Assembly: GCA_902465325.1 (NCBI GenBank)
Contig: CABQMV010000056.1
Coordinates: forward strand, 1 to 12,772
Origin: an uncultured Oscillospiraceae bacterium
GTDB taxonomy: Bacteria > Bacillota > Clostridia > UBA1212 > SIG427
DNA length: 12,772 nucleotides
Reading direction: 5' to 3'
Below, piece by piece: positions 1 to 7,242 of this stretch. The notes beneath the pieces were generated by a model. The model saw only the letters and a list, made by a program, of their open reading frames with translations, had not been told where the DNA came from and made no database searches. The position numbers and the translations under genes are program-made. The stretch's first letter is position 1; each line of letters starts with the position of its first letter.

Positions 1-809
1 TGACTGTCCACATTTCCCGGAAGAGCATAGATTTGACGGTTCTCCTCTATTGCCCGGTCCACCGTTATCATTGTACCGCTGCTTCTGGCCGCCTCGCAGA
101 CAAAAGTACCGAAGGTCAATCCTGCAAGGATCCGATTTCTGGCTGGGAAATGATTTCTGAGAGGCTGGGTTCCAGGCGGATATTCAGACATGACACAGCC
201 ATATTCCCGTACTTTATAGTACAGATGGATGTTTTCATAGGGATAGATGACATCGGCACCGCCGCCCAATACCCCTATTGTATAGCCATCTCCCGCAATC
301 GCGCCTTCATGCGCCCTGGCATCAATCCCTCTGGCCAGGCCGCTGACAATTCCTAGGCCGCAGTAGGCCAACTCACAGGACAGTCTATACACCATATTTT
401 TGCCGTAAACTGTACCGCTTCGAGACCCTACAACAGCTAAAAGCGGCATATCGGGATTTACCTGATACGGAAGCTTCCCATAATAATAGAGAATCACGGG
501 AGGCGCGTAGATCTGTTTTAATAATGTCGGATAATTTTTTCTTCCCAGATGGGTAATCCTGCCTCCATCGGCAACAGCTTTTTCATATATCAAAGCCGCC
601 TTTTCCCTGCGGGAGGCATCTAACAGTCTGCCGGTCAGCTCCCGGTTTTTTAGAACACAATCTGGTACAGCGCTCTTACAATCCACACTCCAAATGGCTT
701 CTGCGTCTCCAAAACTGTCCAGCAGGAACCGGAGAATTTTGTTAACGGGCCTACCCAGCTGGGACAGCCAGATCCATATGAGATCTTTGTTCACCCTGTA
801 GCCTGACAT
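1..809 (-). CDS. dprA: DNA-processing protein DprA (partial, C-terminus outside window)
   Basis: DprA binds incoming single-stranded DNA in the cytoplasm and loads RecA on it during natural transformation. It is also kept in many bacteria not known to be competent. The visible 269 codons are open in one frame. They carry the Rossmann-like core of the DprA/Smf family: VVGSRSGTVYG near residues 126-136, SGLARGIDARAHEGA near 156-170, GVLGGGADVIYPYE near 183-196, and FPARNRILAGL followed by the end of the visible sequence at PGNVDS. About 90 C-terminal residues are expected beyond base 1. The ATG at 807-809 has AAAGGAGG about 9 bases upstream, so the start is secure. It lies 15 bases after the comM stop and should be co-transcribed with comM. 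In Clostridia this pair is commonly followed by topA (established knowledge, not visible here). Confidence 0.96.
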   Translation of the reverse strand, partial: MSGYRVNKDLIWIWLSQLGRPVNKILRFLLDSFGDAEAIWSVDCKSAVPDCVLKNRELTGRLLDASRREKAALIYEKAVADGGRITHLGRKNYPTLLKQIYAPPVILYYYGKLPYQVNPDMPLLAVVGSRSGTVYGKNMVYRLSCELAYCGLGIVSGLARGIDARAHEGAIAGDGYTIGVLGGGADVIYPYENIHLYYKVREYGCVMSEYPPGTQPLRNHFPARNRILAGLTFGTFVCEAARSSGTMITVDRAIEENRQIYALPGNVDS

Positions 810-824
810 ACAGCCGTCCCTCCT

Positions 825-2360
825 TTACAGATTCTGCTGAAACCGGTCAAGGCATCTGTATTGAAATGCCTCTGCTACATGCTCCTCACCGATTTCCTTC
901 TCCCCAGCCAAATCGGCAATGGTTCTGGCAACCTTTACAATCCGGTCATAGCTTCTCATGCTGAGTCCTGTATGGATGACAGCCTCTTCTATTAAAGCCG
1001 AGGAGAATTTATCCAGCCGGCAGTACTGTCCAATTTGACTGCGGGACATGTGGGCGTTTACCAGAATGGTATCTCCCTGATACCGCTTTTTCTGCACGGC
1101 TCTCGCCTTTAAAACTCTTTTTCTGATTTCCCGGGAAGGCTCCTCTTCAACGGCCTCTGACATTTCCGAAAAGCCCAGGCTCCTTACGATCACATGCATA
1201 TCGATTCGATCCATAAAGGGAACAGAAAGTCTTCCCATCCTTGTCCGGATCTGTGCTCTCGTACAGGTACATTTCCGACCCTCCTCAAAAAGCTTTCCGC
1301 ACTTACAGGGATTTCCCGCCGCTATAAAAATAAAATCTGCAGGCAGGGTTTCCGATATCCCCGCCATGGATAATTGAATACAGCCATTCTCTAAAGGCTC
1401 TCTCAGAGCTTCAATTACCTTTCTCTCCGCTTCTGTAATTTCATCAAAAAATAAAACGCCATGATTAGCCAAAGTCGCCTCTCCAATGTTAACCGGACGC
1501 CCACCTCCGGTAAGGCCTTTCAGAGAAACAGCACTCTGTATCTTCCTGAAAGGGCGGGCAGTCATCAGCGGCATATGGCGGTCCAGTTTACCGGCCATAC
1601 TGTAAATCGCTGTATTTTCAAAACTCTCTTCATATTCCAGAGGCGGCAAAATTCCGGGCAGGCAATGGGCCAGCAAACTTTTTCCGCAGCCGGCAGCCCC
1701 CAGCATAAGAAGATTGTGCCCGCCGGCAGCCGCGATCTCTAAGGCCCGCTTACAGGCATGCTGTCCTGCGATCTGGGAAAAATCATATTCCCATTGGGAA
1801 AGCAGACCGGCGCTCCCGGCTATGCCTTCTCCAGTATAGGTTCCCGGACAATGACCGGCCAGCATGGTCACCGCCTGTCTGAGGCTGGAGGCGCCGCATA
1901 TATTTACATCCCGCGCCAAGGTCGCTTCCGCCGCGTTTTCTTTTGGTACAATGAACCGTCGGATGCCCTCTTTTCTGCCTACCTCAATCATAGACAGAAT
2001 TCCGTTTACCGGATGTAAATTCCCCTCCAGAGAAAGCTCTCCTATAACGGCAGTCTCCGTAAGCATACCGGGCCGCAAAACCCCCTCCGCCGCCAAAATA
2101 CCTACCGCGATGGGCAGGTCCAGCCCCGCCCCCATTTTCCGGGTAGCGGCCGGAGCTAAATTGACAATTACTTTTCCCAGGGGAAAATCAAAGGACTGGT
2201 TCTTAAGTGCCGACCAGATGCGCTTTCTGGACTCTTTAATTGCCGCATCTCCCAGACCAATAATCTCGAAATCCGGTATTCCTCTGCTTACGTCTGATTC
2301 TACCTTTATCAGAAAAGCCTTTAGTCCGTTTGTGCCAAAGGATAGTACATTTGATACCAT
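825..2360 (-). CDS. comM: ComM/YifB family Mg-chelatase-like AAA+ ATPase
   Basis: ComM is a hexameric helicase that promotes branch migration of incoming DNA during transformation. The 511-residue product has the family order: an N-terminal ChlI-type fold (VSRGIPDFEIIGLGDAAIKES near 25-44), the AAA+ core with Walker A GAAGCGKS at 221-228 and Walker B VLFFDE at 302-307, a paired-cysteine zinc-binding loop (C352, C354, C364, C366), MDRIDMHV at 383-390, and the C-terminal lid GLSMRSYDRIVKVAR. The ATG at 2358-2360 is preferred over an in-frame TTG at 2376-2378. MVSNVLSFG matches the usual YifB N-terminus, and the predicted transcription start near 2387 leaves no room for a ribosome site before the TTG. 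The initiation signal is a weak GGGGACGGTGG. The gene heads a comM-dprA transcription unit. Confidence 0.96.
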   Translation of the reverse strand: MVSNVLSFGTNGLKAFLIKVESDVSRGIPDFEIIGLGDAAIKESRKRIWSALKNQSFDFPLGKVIVNLAPAATRKMGAGLDLPIAVGILAAEGVLRPGMLTETAVIGELSLEGNLHPVNGILSMIEVGRKEGIRRFIVPKENAAEATLARDVNICGASSLRQAVTMLAGHCPGTYTGEGIAGSAGLLSQWEYDFSQIAGQHACKRALEIAAAGGHNLLMLGAAGCGKSLLAHCLPGILPPLEYEESFENTAIYSMAGKLDRHMPLMTARPFRKIQSAVSLKGLTGGGRPVNIGEATLANHGVLFFDEITEAERKVIEALREPLENGCIQLSMAGISETLPADFIFIAAGNPCKCGKLFEEGRKCTCTRAQIRTRMGRLSVPFMDRIDMHVIVRSLGFSEMSEAVEEEPSREIRKRVLKARAVQKKRYQGDTILVNAHMSRSQIGQYCRLDKFSSALIEEAVIHTGLSMRSYDRIVKVARTIADLAGEKEIGEEHVAEAFQYRCLDRFQQNL

Positions 2361-2393
2361 AAAAGCCACCGTCCCCAATAGTTTGTATCTGCA

Positions 2394-2422
2394 ATCCTAT
2401 TCCGCCGGACAGTGGCTGTCAA
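2394..2422 (-). promoter_or_regulatory. Predicted sigma-A promoter of comM-dprA
   Basis: On the minus strand a perfect -35 TTGACA (2422-2417) is separated by exactly 17 bases from a -10 TAGGAT (2399-2394, four of six consensus bases). Transcription would start near 2387, about 27 bases before the comM ATG. The site lies in the 116-base gap after nrdR, where no clear terminator is visible, so read-through from nrdR is also possible. Confidence 0.6.
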
Positions 2423-2476
2423 TGTAAAGTATTTATTTCCCAAAATAAAAAATCATGCAAAAAAGCAGGGGGAAGG

Positions 2477-2932
2477 CTATTTTTCCTTCATGATCTTTGT
2501 CAGCTCTGCCATAAACGTATCAATATCTTTAAACTGGCGGTAAACCGATGCAAATCTCACATATGCCACCTCATCGATATCCTTCAGAGAAGACATGATT
2601 ATTTCCCCAATCTCATTGGAATTAACTTCCTTCCGCATACTGTTATACAGCTGTACCTCTATACTGTCTGCCAGCCGTTCAATTTCCTGAATGGATACGG
2701 GACGCTTTTCGCAGGCTCTGACAATTCCGTTTACAATTTTATTCCTGTCGTATCCCTGCCTTGTACCGTCTTTCTTAACCACCATAAGAGGAACCGTTTC
2801 TATTTTTTCATAGGTAGTAAAGCGGGCACCGCATTTTACGCATTCTCTGCGTCTTCTTATGGTCAGACCCTCATCTGTCGGTCTGGAGTCCACTACTTTA
2901 TCTTCTAAACAGCTGCAAAAAGGGCACCTCAT
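2477..2932 (-). CDS. nrdR: Transcriptional repressor NrdR
   Basis: NrdR senses ATP/dATP through an ATP-cone and represses ribonucleotide reductase genes by binding paired 16-base NrdR boxes. The 151 residues match the family's usual length of about 150. The N-terminus is a zinc ribbon with C3, C6, C31 and C34 (MRCPFC ... CVKCGARF) and the Arg-rich stretch IRRRREC in the DNA-binding part. The ATP-cone follows from about residue 49 (VVKKDGTRQGYDRNKIVNGI) to about 139. The start ATG gives the invariant MRCPFC beginning. A 121-base gap separates it from the upstream aminotransferase gene and contains its own promoter and a NrdR-box-like palindrome, suggesting autoregulation. No ribonucleotide reductase gene is in the window. 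Confidence 0.97.
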   Translation of the reverse strand: MRCPFCSCLEDKVVDSRPTDEGLTIRRRRECVKCGARFTTYEKIETVPLMVVKKDGTRQGYDRNKIVNGIVRACEKRPVSIQEIERLADSIEVQLYNSMRKEVNSNEIGEIIMSSLKDIDEVAYVRFASVYRQFKDIDTFMAELTKIMKEK

Positions 2933-3013
2933 AAAATCACCATTCCTTGTTTAAATTGATCCTGCTGCTGCACCGGAAAGTTCAAGCAGGCGGCACACAA
3001 GCTTCTATCTCAT

Positions 3014-3029
3014 CATCTTCTGATTGTAT
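3014..3029 (-). promoter_or_regulatory. Possible degenerate second NrdR half-box
   Basis: NrdR normally binds two boxes spaced by an integral number of helical turns. Centred exactly 31 bases from the strong box at 3045-3060 is a degenerate site that matches only 8 of 16 consensus positions, but one half (ATACAAT on the minus strand) agrees at 6 of 7. It would lie just downstream of the predicted transcription start. This is weak support by itself and is listed because of the spacing. Confidence 0.25.
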
Positions 3030-3041
3030 AACACAAAATAA

Positions 3042-3070
3042 AGTATACTATATTTAGTGCTTTTCCGCAA
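3042..3070 (-). promoter_or_regulatory. Predicted promoter of nrdR
   Basis: The minus strand reads TTGCGG (3070-3065), a 17-base spacer, then TATACT (3047-3042). The -10 matches consensus at five of six bases and the -35 at three of six. The -35 lies inside the last codons of the upstream aminotransferase gene. The spacer is largely occupied by the NrdR-box-like palindrome, the expected place for a repressor site. The leader would be about 100 bases. Confidence 0.4.
3045..3060. promoter_or_regulatory. NrdR-box-like palindrome upstream of nrdR
   Basis: The 16-base plus-strand site ATACTATATTTAGTGC matches the published NrdR consensus acaCwAtATaTwGtgt at 13 of 16 positions by eye. On the minus strand it also scores 13 of 16 and satisfies every strongly conserved core position. 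It overlaps the stop codon of the aminotransferase gene and lies between the predicted -35 and -10 of nrdR. The AT-rich context raises the chance of a fortuitous match, but its position directly ahead of nrdR itself argues for function. Confidence 0.55.
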
Positions 3071-4169
3071 CTATTTGTCTGATAACAGACACTGCCGCCT
3101 CCACCTCCCGGTAAGAGTTTCCGTAGCCAAAACTAAAGCGCACGGCGCCGCTTTTATCTGTCCCAAGGCTGCGGTGAGCCAACGGCGCACAGTGGAAACC
3201 GCCTCTGACACCAATGTCCTTTTCTCCCAGTATTCCCGCCACCCGATTACTGTCCATACCTCTTATATTAATGGATACCGTACCGGTAAAAGTCCCTCGC
3301 TCCGGACCGTATACAATAACCTCCGGAAGCGCTTTCATTTTATCTACAAAATACTGTCTGAGCGCCAGTTCTTTTTCGTGTATACGACCCATGCCAATCT
3401 GACAGATATCATCAATGCCGGCTCCCAGACCTGCGATTCCGTGGGTATTTACTGTACCGGACTCAAAGCAGTCCGGCAGCTCCTCCGGCTGTGCCAGCTG
3501 GAAACTCTTACTGCCGGTCCCTCCCAGCATAAACGGACGAATCGGAACCCCCTTCCGGATATAGATTCCTCCCGTACCTTGGGGGCCTAGCAGTCCCTTA
3601 TGACCGGAAAAGCACAGAATGTCAATATGCATTTTCTCTACATCAATTGGAATAACGCCGGCAGTCTGAGCACAGTCTACTACAAAGAAAATCCCCCGCT
3701 TTCTGCAGGCCGCTCCAATGGCTTCTATATGATAGACCTCACCGGTTACATTGGAACCGTGGGTCATAACAACAGCCCCGGTCAAATCGGAAATTCTCCG
3801 TATAACATCAGAGGCTCCAATATGACCGCTGCTGTCCGCTTTGACAATGTTATAATAGCTCCTGTTTATAACAGGCCGCAGTACAGAGTTATGATCCATA
3901 GAGGTAGTGACAATTTCCCCCCGGCACAGATTGACTGCGATATTCAGTGCATGGGTAGCATTTAAAGTAAAGGCAATCTGCAGCGGATCTTCTATACAAA
4001 ACATTTTGGCAACCTGTTCTCTGACAGAATACACCTTCTGCGCTGCCCAGGCTGCACTAGAATGAGCTCCTCTCCCGGGATTTCCCGCTTTCTGAAGGGC
4101 TTCACTGACAGCAGCAGAAACTTTTAGCGGTTTTGGCCAGCTAGTTGCTGCATTATCAAAATATATCAA
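3054..4169 (-). CDS. Class V aminotransferase, cysteine-desulfurase-like PLP enzyme
   Basis: This is a PLP-dependent fold-type I enzyme of the NifS/SufS-like group. It probably removes sulfur from cysteine (or a related substrate) in the cytoplasm. The protein begins MIYFDNAATSWPKP and has 371 residues. Key sites are H93 (MDHNSV, stacks on PLP), D165 (VVDCAQTAG), the Schiff-base Lys191 in SGHKGLLGPQGTGG, and Cys327 in RGGFHCAPLAH, in the position of the desulfurase cysteine. The TTG at 4167-4169 is chosen because GGAGG (4182-4178) lies 8 bases upstream and MIYFDNAAT is the family's normal N-terminus. A longer version from TTG 4184 would consume the ribosome site. It follows the SanA-like gene by 20 bases, probably in one transcript. 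No iron-sulfur scaffold gene is adjacent, so the sulfur acceptor is unknown. Confidence 0.9.
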   Translation of the reverse strand: MIYFDNAATSWPKPLKVSAAVSEALQKAGNPGRGAHSSAAWAAQKVYSVREQVAKMFCIEDPLQIAFTLNATHALNIAVNLCRGEIVTTSMDHNSVLRPVINRSYYNIVKADSSGHIGASDVIRRISDLTGAVVMTHGSNVTGEVYHIEAIGAACRKRGIFFVVDCAQTAGVIPIDVEKMHIDILCFSGHKGLLGPQGTGGIYIRKGVPIRPFMLGGTGSKSFQLAQPEELPDCFESGTVNTHGIAGLGAGIDDICQIGMGRIHEKELALRQYFVDKMKALPEVIVYGPERGTFTGTVSINIRGMDSNRVAGILGEKDIGVRGGFHCAPLAHRSLGTDKSGAVRFSFGYGNSYREVEAAVSVIRQIVAEKH

Positions 4170-4177
4170 GCCTGTAA

Positions 4178-4182
4178 CCTCC
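4178..4182 (-). promoter_or_regulatory. Ribosome binding site deciding a TTG start
   Basis: GGAGG on the minus strand lies 8 bases before TTG 4169-4167. It fixes the start of the cysteine-desulfurase-like gene at a TTG codon rather than the TTG at 4184, which overlaps this site. Confidence 0.75.
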
Positions 4183-4189
4183 AAAAATA

Positions 4190-4855
4190 TTATTCAACAG
4201 TTACATTATATTTTACAAGAGGATTTTCAGTGCCATAAGTTGTATGATGTCCGTTTTTTACATACAGTACGTCTTTTACCCGGGCCAGCCATTCCCGCGC
4301 AGTAAACAGGAACTGATTGCTCCCGTAATCTCGGAGCGCACTGTCACAGCCATATGCATCAAGACCCAATTGCCGGGCAATATAAACCGCTCGGTACAGA
4401 TGATATTTCTGAGTCACTATAAGAATCCGGGTCCCTGCCATCTGCCCTCTGGCACGGCTAATAGATTCATAGGTAGACAGCCCTGCGGTATCTACCCAGA
4501 TTGCGTCTGCCGGTACACCTGCCTCCAGAGCAAACTGCGCCATATGGCCTGTTTCATCATATTCTTCAATGTGCTCAGAATCCCCGCTGAGAAGCAGCGG
4601 CGCTGCACTTCGGTTATATAGGTCAATTCCCGTCTGCACTCGGTCCTCCAGCATATCAGACAACGTTCCATCAGGCCTTACGTGCGCCCCCAATACCAAT
4701 ATATAGTCTGCGCTAAAGGATTCCCATTCATTTTTATCTAAAATATAGTCTTTTGCCGAAGAAACAACATAGTAATTAAAAGCCAGCAGTACCGCCGCCC
4801 CTGTCACCACCAAAAACAATAAAATAATAAAAATTCTCTTGAAAACTTTTTTCAT
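4190..4855 (-). CDS. SanA/YdcF-like DUF218 membrane-anchored protein
   Basis: The 221-residue product belongs to the DUF218 (SanA/YdcF/ElyC-like) family. Members act at the cell envelope, and some affect barrier function or peptidoglycan/lipid-carrier metabolism, but the reaction is not settled. Residues 1-8 are basic (MKKVFKR) and 8-27 form one membrane segment, leaving the globular domain outside. That domain starts ADYILVLGAHVRPDGTLSDMLEDRV (near 49-73), a DUF218 signature, followed by LLLSGDSE near 88-94 and the ILIVTQKYHLYRAVYIAR segment near 144-161. The ATG is preceded by GAGG. It is the first gene of a unit continuing into the desulfurase-like gene, driven by the extended -10 promoter 40 bases upstream. 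A role in cell-wall integrity is inference by family only. Confidence 0.88.
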   Translation of the reverse strand: MKKVFKRIFIILLFLVVTGAAVLLAFNYYVVSSAKDYILDKNEWESFSADYILVLGAHVRPDGTLSDMLEDRVQTGIDLYNRSAAPLLLSGDSEHIEEYDETGHMAQFALEAGVPADAIWVDTAGLSTYESISRARGQMAGTRILIVTQKYHLYRAVYIARQLGLDAYGCDSALRDYGSNQFLFTAREWLARVKDVLYVKNGHHTTYGTENPLVKYNVTVE

Positions 4856-4891
4856 TTGTATAACCTCAACAAAATTTATTCTATTGGATTT

Positions 4892-4900
4892 ATTATATCA
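4892..4900 (-). promoter_or_regulatory. Extended -10 promoter of the SanA-like gene
   Basis: The minus strand reads TGATATAAT: a perfect TATAAT (4897-4892) with the TGn extension immediately before it. No good -35 is found 17 bases upstream (TCGCGG), as is allowed for extended -10 promoters. Transcription would start near 4885, giving a leader of about 30 bases. Confidence 0.5.
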
Positions 4901-4948
4901 CGATTTTCAGCAATCCGCGACTTCTCCCTGCCAAGAGACCTCCTACAC

Positions 4949-5010
4949 AAAAAATACGCCGCGGCAGAAAGGAAGGAATTCAAGCAGTGTGCCTCCTTTT
5001 CTGCCACGGC
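4949..5010 (-). terminator. Intrinsic terminator of the GRE operon
   Basis: On the minus strand, 12 bases after the acetyltransferase stop codon, an imperfect 19-base-pair inverted repeat (5010-4992 with 4976-4958) pairs at 16 of 19 positions, one further position being a G-U wobble. The loop is 15 bases. It is followed by GTA and six T (4954-4949). This marks the end of the four-gene operon to its right and separates it from the SanA-like gene. Confidence 0.85.
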
Positions 5011-5022
5011 AAAAATTATAGA

Positions 5023-6129
5023 TCAAAAATGTTCAAACAGACCATTGTTCCGCTTAGGAAAAGCTTCAAAAAAAGATGTCTCAGAATTGTTCAGTGTCAC
5101 ACCGTGCATATACTGTACATTCTCTCTGCTGTAAGAGGCATACCCGTACACCATCTGCGTAAAGGCAGGCATATCCGCTTCCAGATCCGCCGGTTCACTG
5201 CCGCTCAGCTTTTCTATTTTCACAGCCTGACCGCTTTCGTATTCTACTCCGTAAACGCCTCTGGTAAAATCCAGATAGTCATTGACACCAACAGTAAAGC
5301 TGCCTTTGTGCTGCGGATAATTATTTTTCCTCAATACAGATTCCACATTCAGAATCCGCCCCATAACATCCGGAAACAGCTCATAGTGATTGGCCGTATA
5401 CTCTCGCAGCACAAAATCCACCTCCGGCATCATAGCAATGTTCTGGAACGTAGCCTGGGCAGCCTGGCCCTCATACATGCGCAGCAAGCCCAGGACCTTG
5501 TACATGGATTCCCGATCTGTAAAGGCCAATTCCTGCACATCCAGGCCTTTACTGCCGTGGTTGTGGCTTATCGTGATATACGATCGGGGATTTCCGTCTC
5601 CATTGTACCAGATATAGGTATATCGGTTCTCCTCTCCCGGCTTAACAGAATAGTGCCGGTCATCTCCTCGGAAAAACATAACATTTCGGTTTCTGGAAAA
5701 TTCCTGAAATACTGCCAGTACATCCGGAATCTGTTTCATTTCAGTAAGCAAAACCAAATCCCAGCAGGGCTCAATAAATTTAAGCTGAGAAAGAGGAACG
5801 GTGACCTTGACTGTATCGCAGATTTTCTCAAAGCCGTTTTTACGGTATAAATTATAGCTGACGGTATGGAGAGCAGCCACCTCCCATCCCATCTCCGCAC
5901 TTTTTTCAAAAAGATTATTAATCATAAGTCCCGCATAACCCCTGCGGCGAAACAGAGGTTCAATTTCCAGGCCGCCGATAGTCAGCGTCTTTACATAACC
6001 CTTTCCGTACACGGAAGAAACAGAGCTTGCCAGCAGATGTCCCATTACCGTGCCGTCGTCTTCAAAAATAGAATAGTTATATACTGCTGTATATTCATCC
6101 TCACTAATCGTAATCAAAGCGTCTCTCAT
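5023..6129 (-). CDS. Eis-like GNAT family N-acetyltransferase
   Basis: This cytoplasmic enzyme is predicted to transfer acetyl from acetyl-CoA to an amine. The N-terminal GNAT domain contains the acetyl-CoA-binding motif LEIEPLFRRRGYAGLMINNLF (RRRGYAG at 61-67) and LHTVSYNLYRKNGFE near 88-101. The 368-residue length, a second divergent GNAT-like section and a C-terminal SCP2-like portion resemble the Eis family. It ends in Phe368. In Mycobacterium Eis the terminal Phe carboxylate acts in catalysis, so the Phe here is consistent with that class. The ATG has AGGGG about 6 bases upstream. It lies 9 bases after the dehydrogenase stop and is the last gene before the terminator. Eis enzymes modify aminoglycosides or polyamines. 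In this operon an amine substrate related to the GRE pathway is possible but unproved. Confidence 0.88.
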   Translation of the reverse strand: MRDALITISEDEYTAVYNYSIFEDDGTVMGHLLASSVSSVYGKGYVKTLTIGGLEIEPLFRRRGYAGLMINNLFEKSAEMGWEVAALHTVSYNLYRKNGFEKICDTVKVTVPLSQLKFIEPCWDLVLLTEMKQIPDVLAVFQEFSRNRNVMFFRGDDRHYSVKPGEENRYTYIWYNGDGNPRSYITISHNHGSKGLDVQELAFTDRESMYKVLGLLRMYEGQAAQATFQNIAMMPEVDFVLREYTANHYELFPDVMGRILNVESVLRKNNYPQHKGSFTVGVNDYLDFTRGVYGVEYESGQAVKIEKLSGSEPADLEADMPAFTQMVYGYASYSRENVQYMHGVTLNNSETSFFEAFPKRNNGLFEHF

Positions 6130-6138
6130 ATGTCCCCT

Positions 6139-7242
6139 CTATTCTCCTGTTAACATCGTTTTGATATTCTTCCCGGCCATTGCGTCCGCAAAAGCCTTAT
6201 TAATATCTGATACACTGTATCTCGCAGCCAGAGAACCAATTTTCTCCCAATACTGAGGCTGTTCCCTGAGGAAGCCGATATAGCGCTGAACATCCTCTGT
6301 GTCATACTGAGAGGAGCCTATAATATGAAGAGCATGAAAGGTTATGAGCTCAGGCCGTATCGGTACCGGACCGCTGTTAGAGTACTGCCCGGGGACTAAA
6401 TAAACACCCCTGTTTCTCAGCAGCGTCAGTCCCTGAGACACCGCTTCCGGGTTTCCAGAGGCCTCAAAGACCAGATCGGCCCCCAGACCGCCGCTTAAGG
6501 AATTGACCTTATCTGCTATTTTTTCCAGTCCGTCTTCGGAAAGGCTCATGACCTCAGCAGCCCCAAACGCTTTGGCTATTTCAGCCCTTTCAGGCACATT
6601 TCTGCCTGTTACCGCAATCACATTCCGGATCCCCAGCCGAGACAGGTACAAAAGAGCGAACATTCCCACCGGGCCAAGTCCCTGTACAACAGCCACAGAC
6701 ATTTTATCCAGCCGGCAGCCGCTCCTCTCCGCCAGCTTAACAGCATGCAGTGTCGTAGGACCTGCACAGGCAAAAACGCAGGCTGTCTCCGGATTCAATT
6801 CCGCCGGCAGCTTAATCAGGTTGGCGGCCGGAGAAAAATTATACTCCCCATATCCACCGTAAAAATGCGGCTCCCTGTCCGGATTTTCTCCGTTGGTAAC
6901 CCCCATATGGACACAGTTGGCCTGGTCTCCTGTTTCGCACAGGCTGCAGTGCCCGCAGGGGCAGGCAATATTTACAATAACATTGTCGCCCGGAGTAATC
7001 CTATATTTCTGACTGTCCGCAGGGGAAATCGCCTCTACCTGTCCTACAAACTCATGGCCGATGGCCGATGGCAGTCCTACAGCAATCTTCCCCTTATAGA
7101 TATGGATATCCGTGCCGCAAATCCCGCTGGCCAAAAGCTTCATTCTGGCCATACCGGGCCCAGGCTCCGTAACTGGATATTCCCTTACTTCAAAGGAAGT
7201 ATTGCTGTCTGTAAGCACAGCAAGCTTAGCTTTCTCTTTCAT
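6139..7242 (-). CDS. Zinc-dependent medium-chain alcohol dehydrogenase
   Basis: This enzyme of the MDR superfamily should interconvert an alcohol and an aldehyde or ketone using NAD(P). The 367 residues show the catalytic zinc set C42 (GICGTDIHIYKG), H63 and E64 (IGHEFVG), with C159 (FACAGPTTLHA) as a likely further ligand. The structural-zinc lobe is C96, C99, C102, C110 (CGHCSLCETGDQANC). The Rossmann motif is GLGPVG at 188-193. The end of the second strand reads VTGRN instead of an acidic residue, which suggests NADP(H) preference (inference). The start ATG has GAGGAG about 9 bases upstream, and its first 17 bases overlap the activase gene, so translation is coupled. Its place after a GRE and activase suggests it handles the carbonyl product or feeds the substrate. 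Which alcohol is unknown. Confidence 0.93.
   Translation of the reverse strand: MKEKAKLAVLTDSNTSFEVREYPVTEPGPGMARMKLLASGICGTDIHIYKGKIAVGLPSAIGHEFVGQVEAISPADSQKYRITPGDNVIVNIACPCGHCSLCETGDQANCVHMGVTNGENPDREPHFYGGYGEYNFSPAANLIKLPAELNPETACVFACAGPTTLHAVKLAERSGCRLDKMSVAVVQGLGPVGMFALLYLSRLGIRNVIAVTGRNVPERAEIAKAFGAAEVMSLSEDGLEKIADKVNSLSGGLGADLVFEASGNPEAVSQGLTLLRNRGVYLVPGQYSNSGPVPIRPELITFHALHIIGSSQYDTEDVQRYIGFLREQPQYWEKIGSLAARYSVSDINKAFADAMAGKNIKTMLTGE

Noticed and set aside
33..356. Plus-strand open frame of 107 codons at the left edge
   Set aside because: It is the antisense of dprA, which has full family motifs in its own frame; it has no ribosome site or recognisable domain.
2440..2476. Possible nrdR terminator with two T-runs on the minus strand
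   Set aside because: Only a 5-base stem (GAAGG/CCTTC) can be drawn and the T-run starts 7 bases after it; not a convincing intrinsic terminator.
4182..4184. TTG 4184 as the start of the desulfurase-like gene
   Set aside because: This TTG overlaps the GGAGG site and would add five residues before the family's MIYFDNAAT N-terminus; TTG 4169 is better placed.
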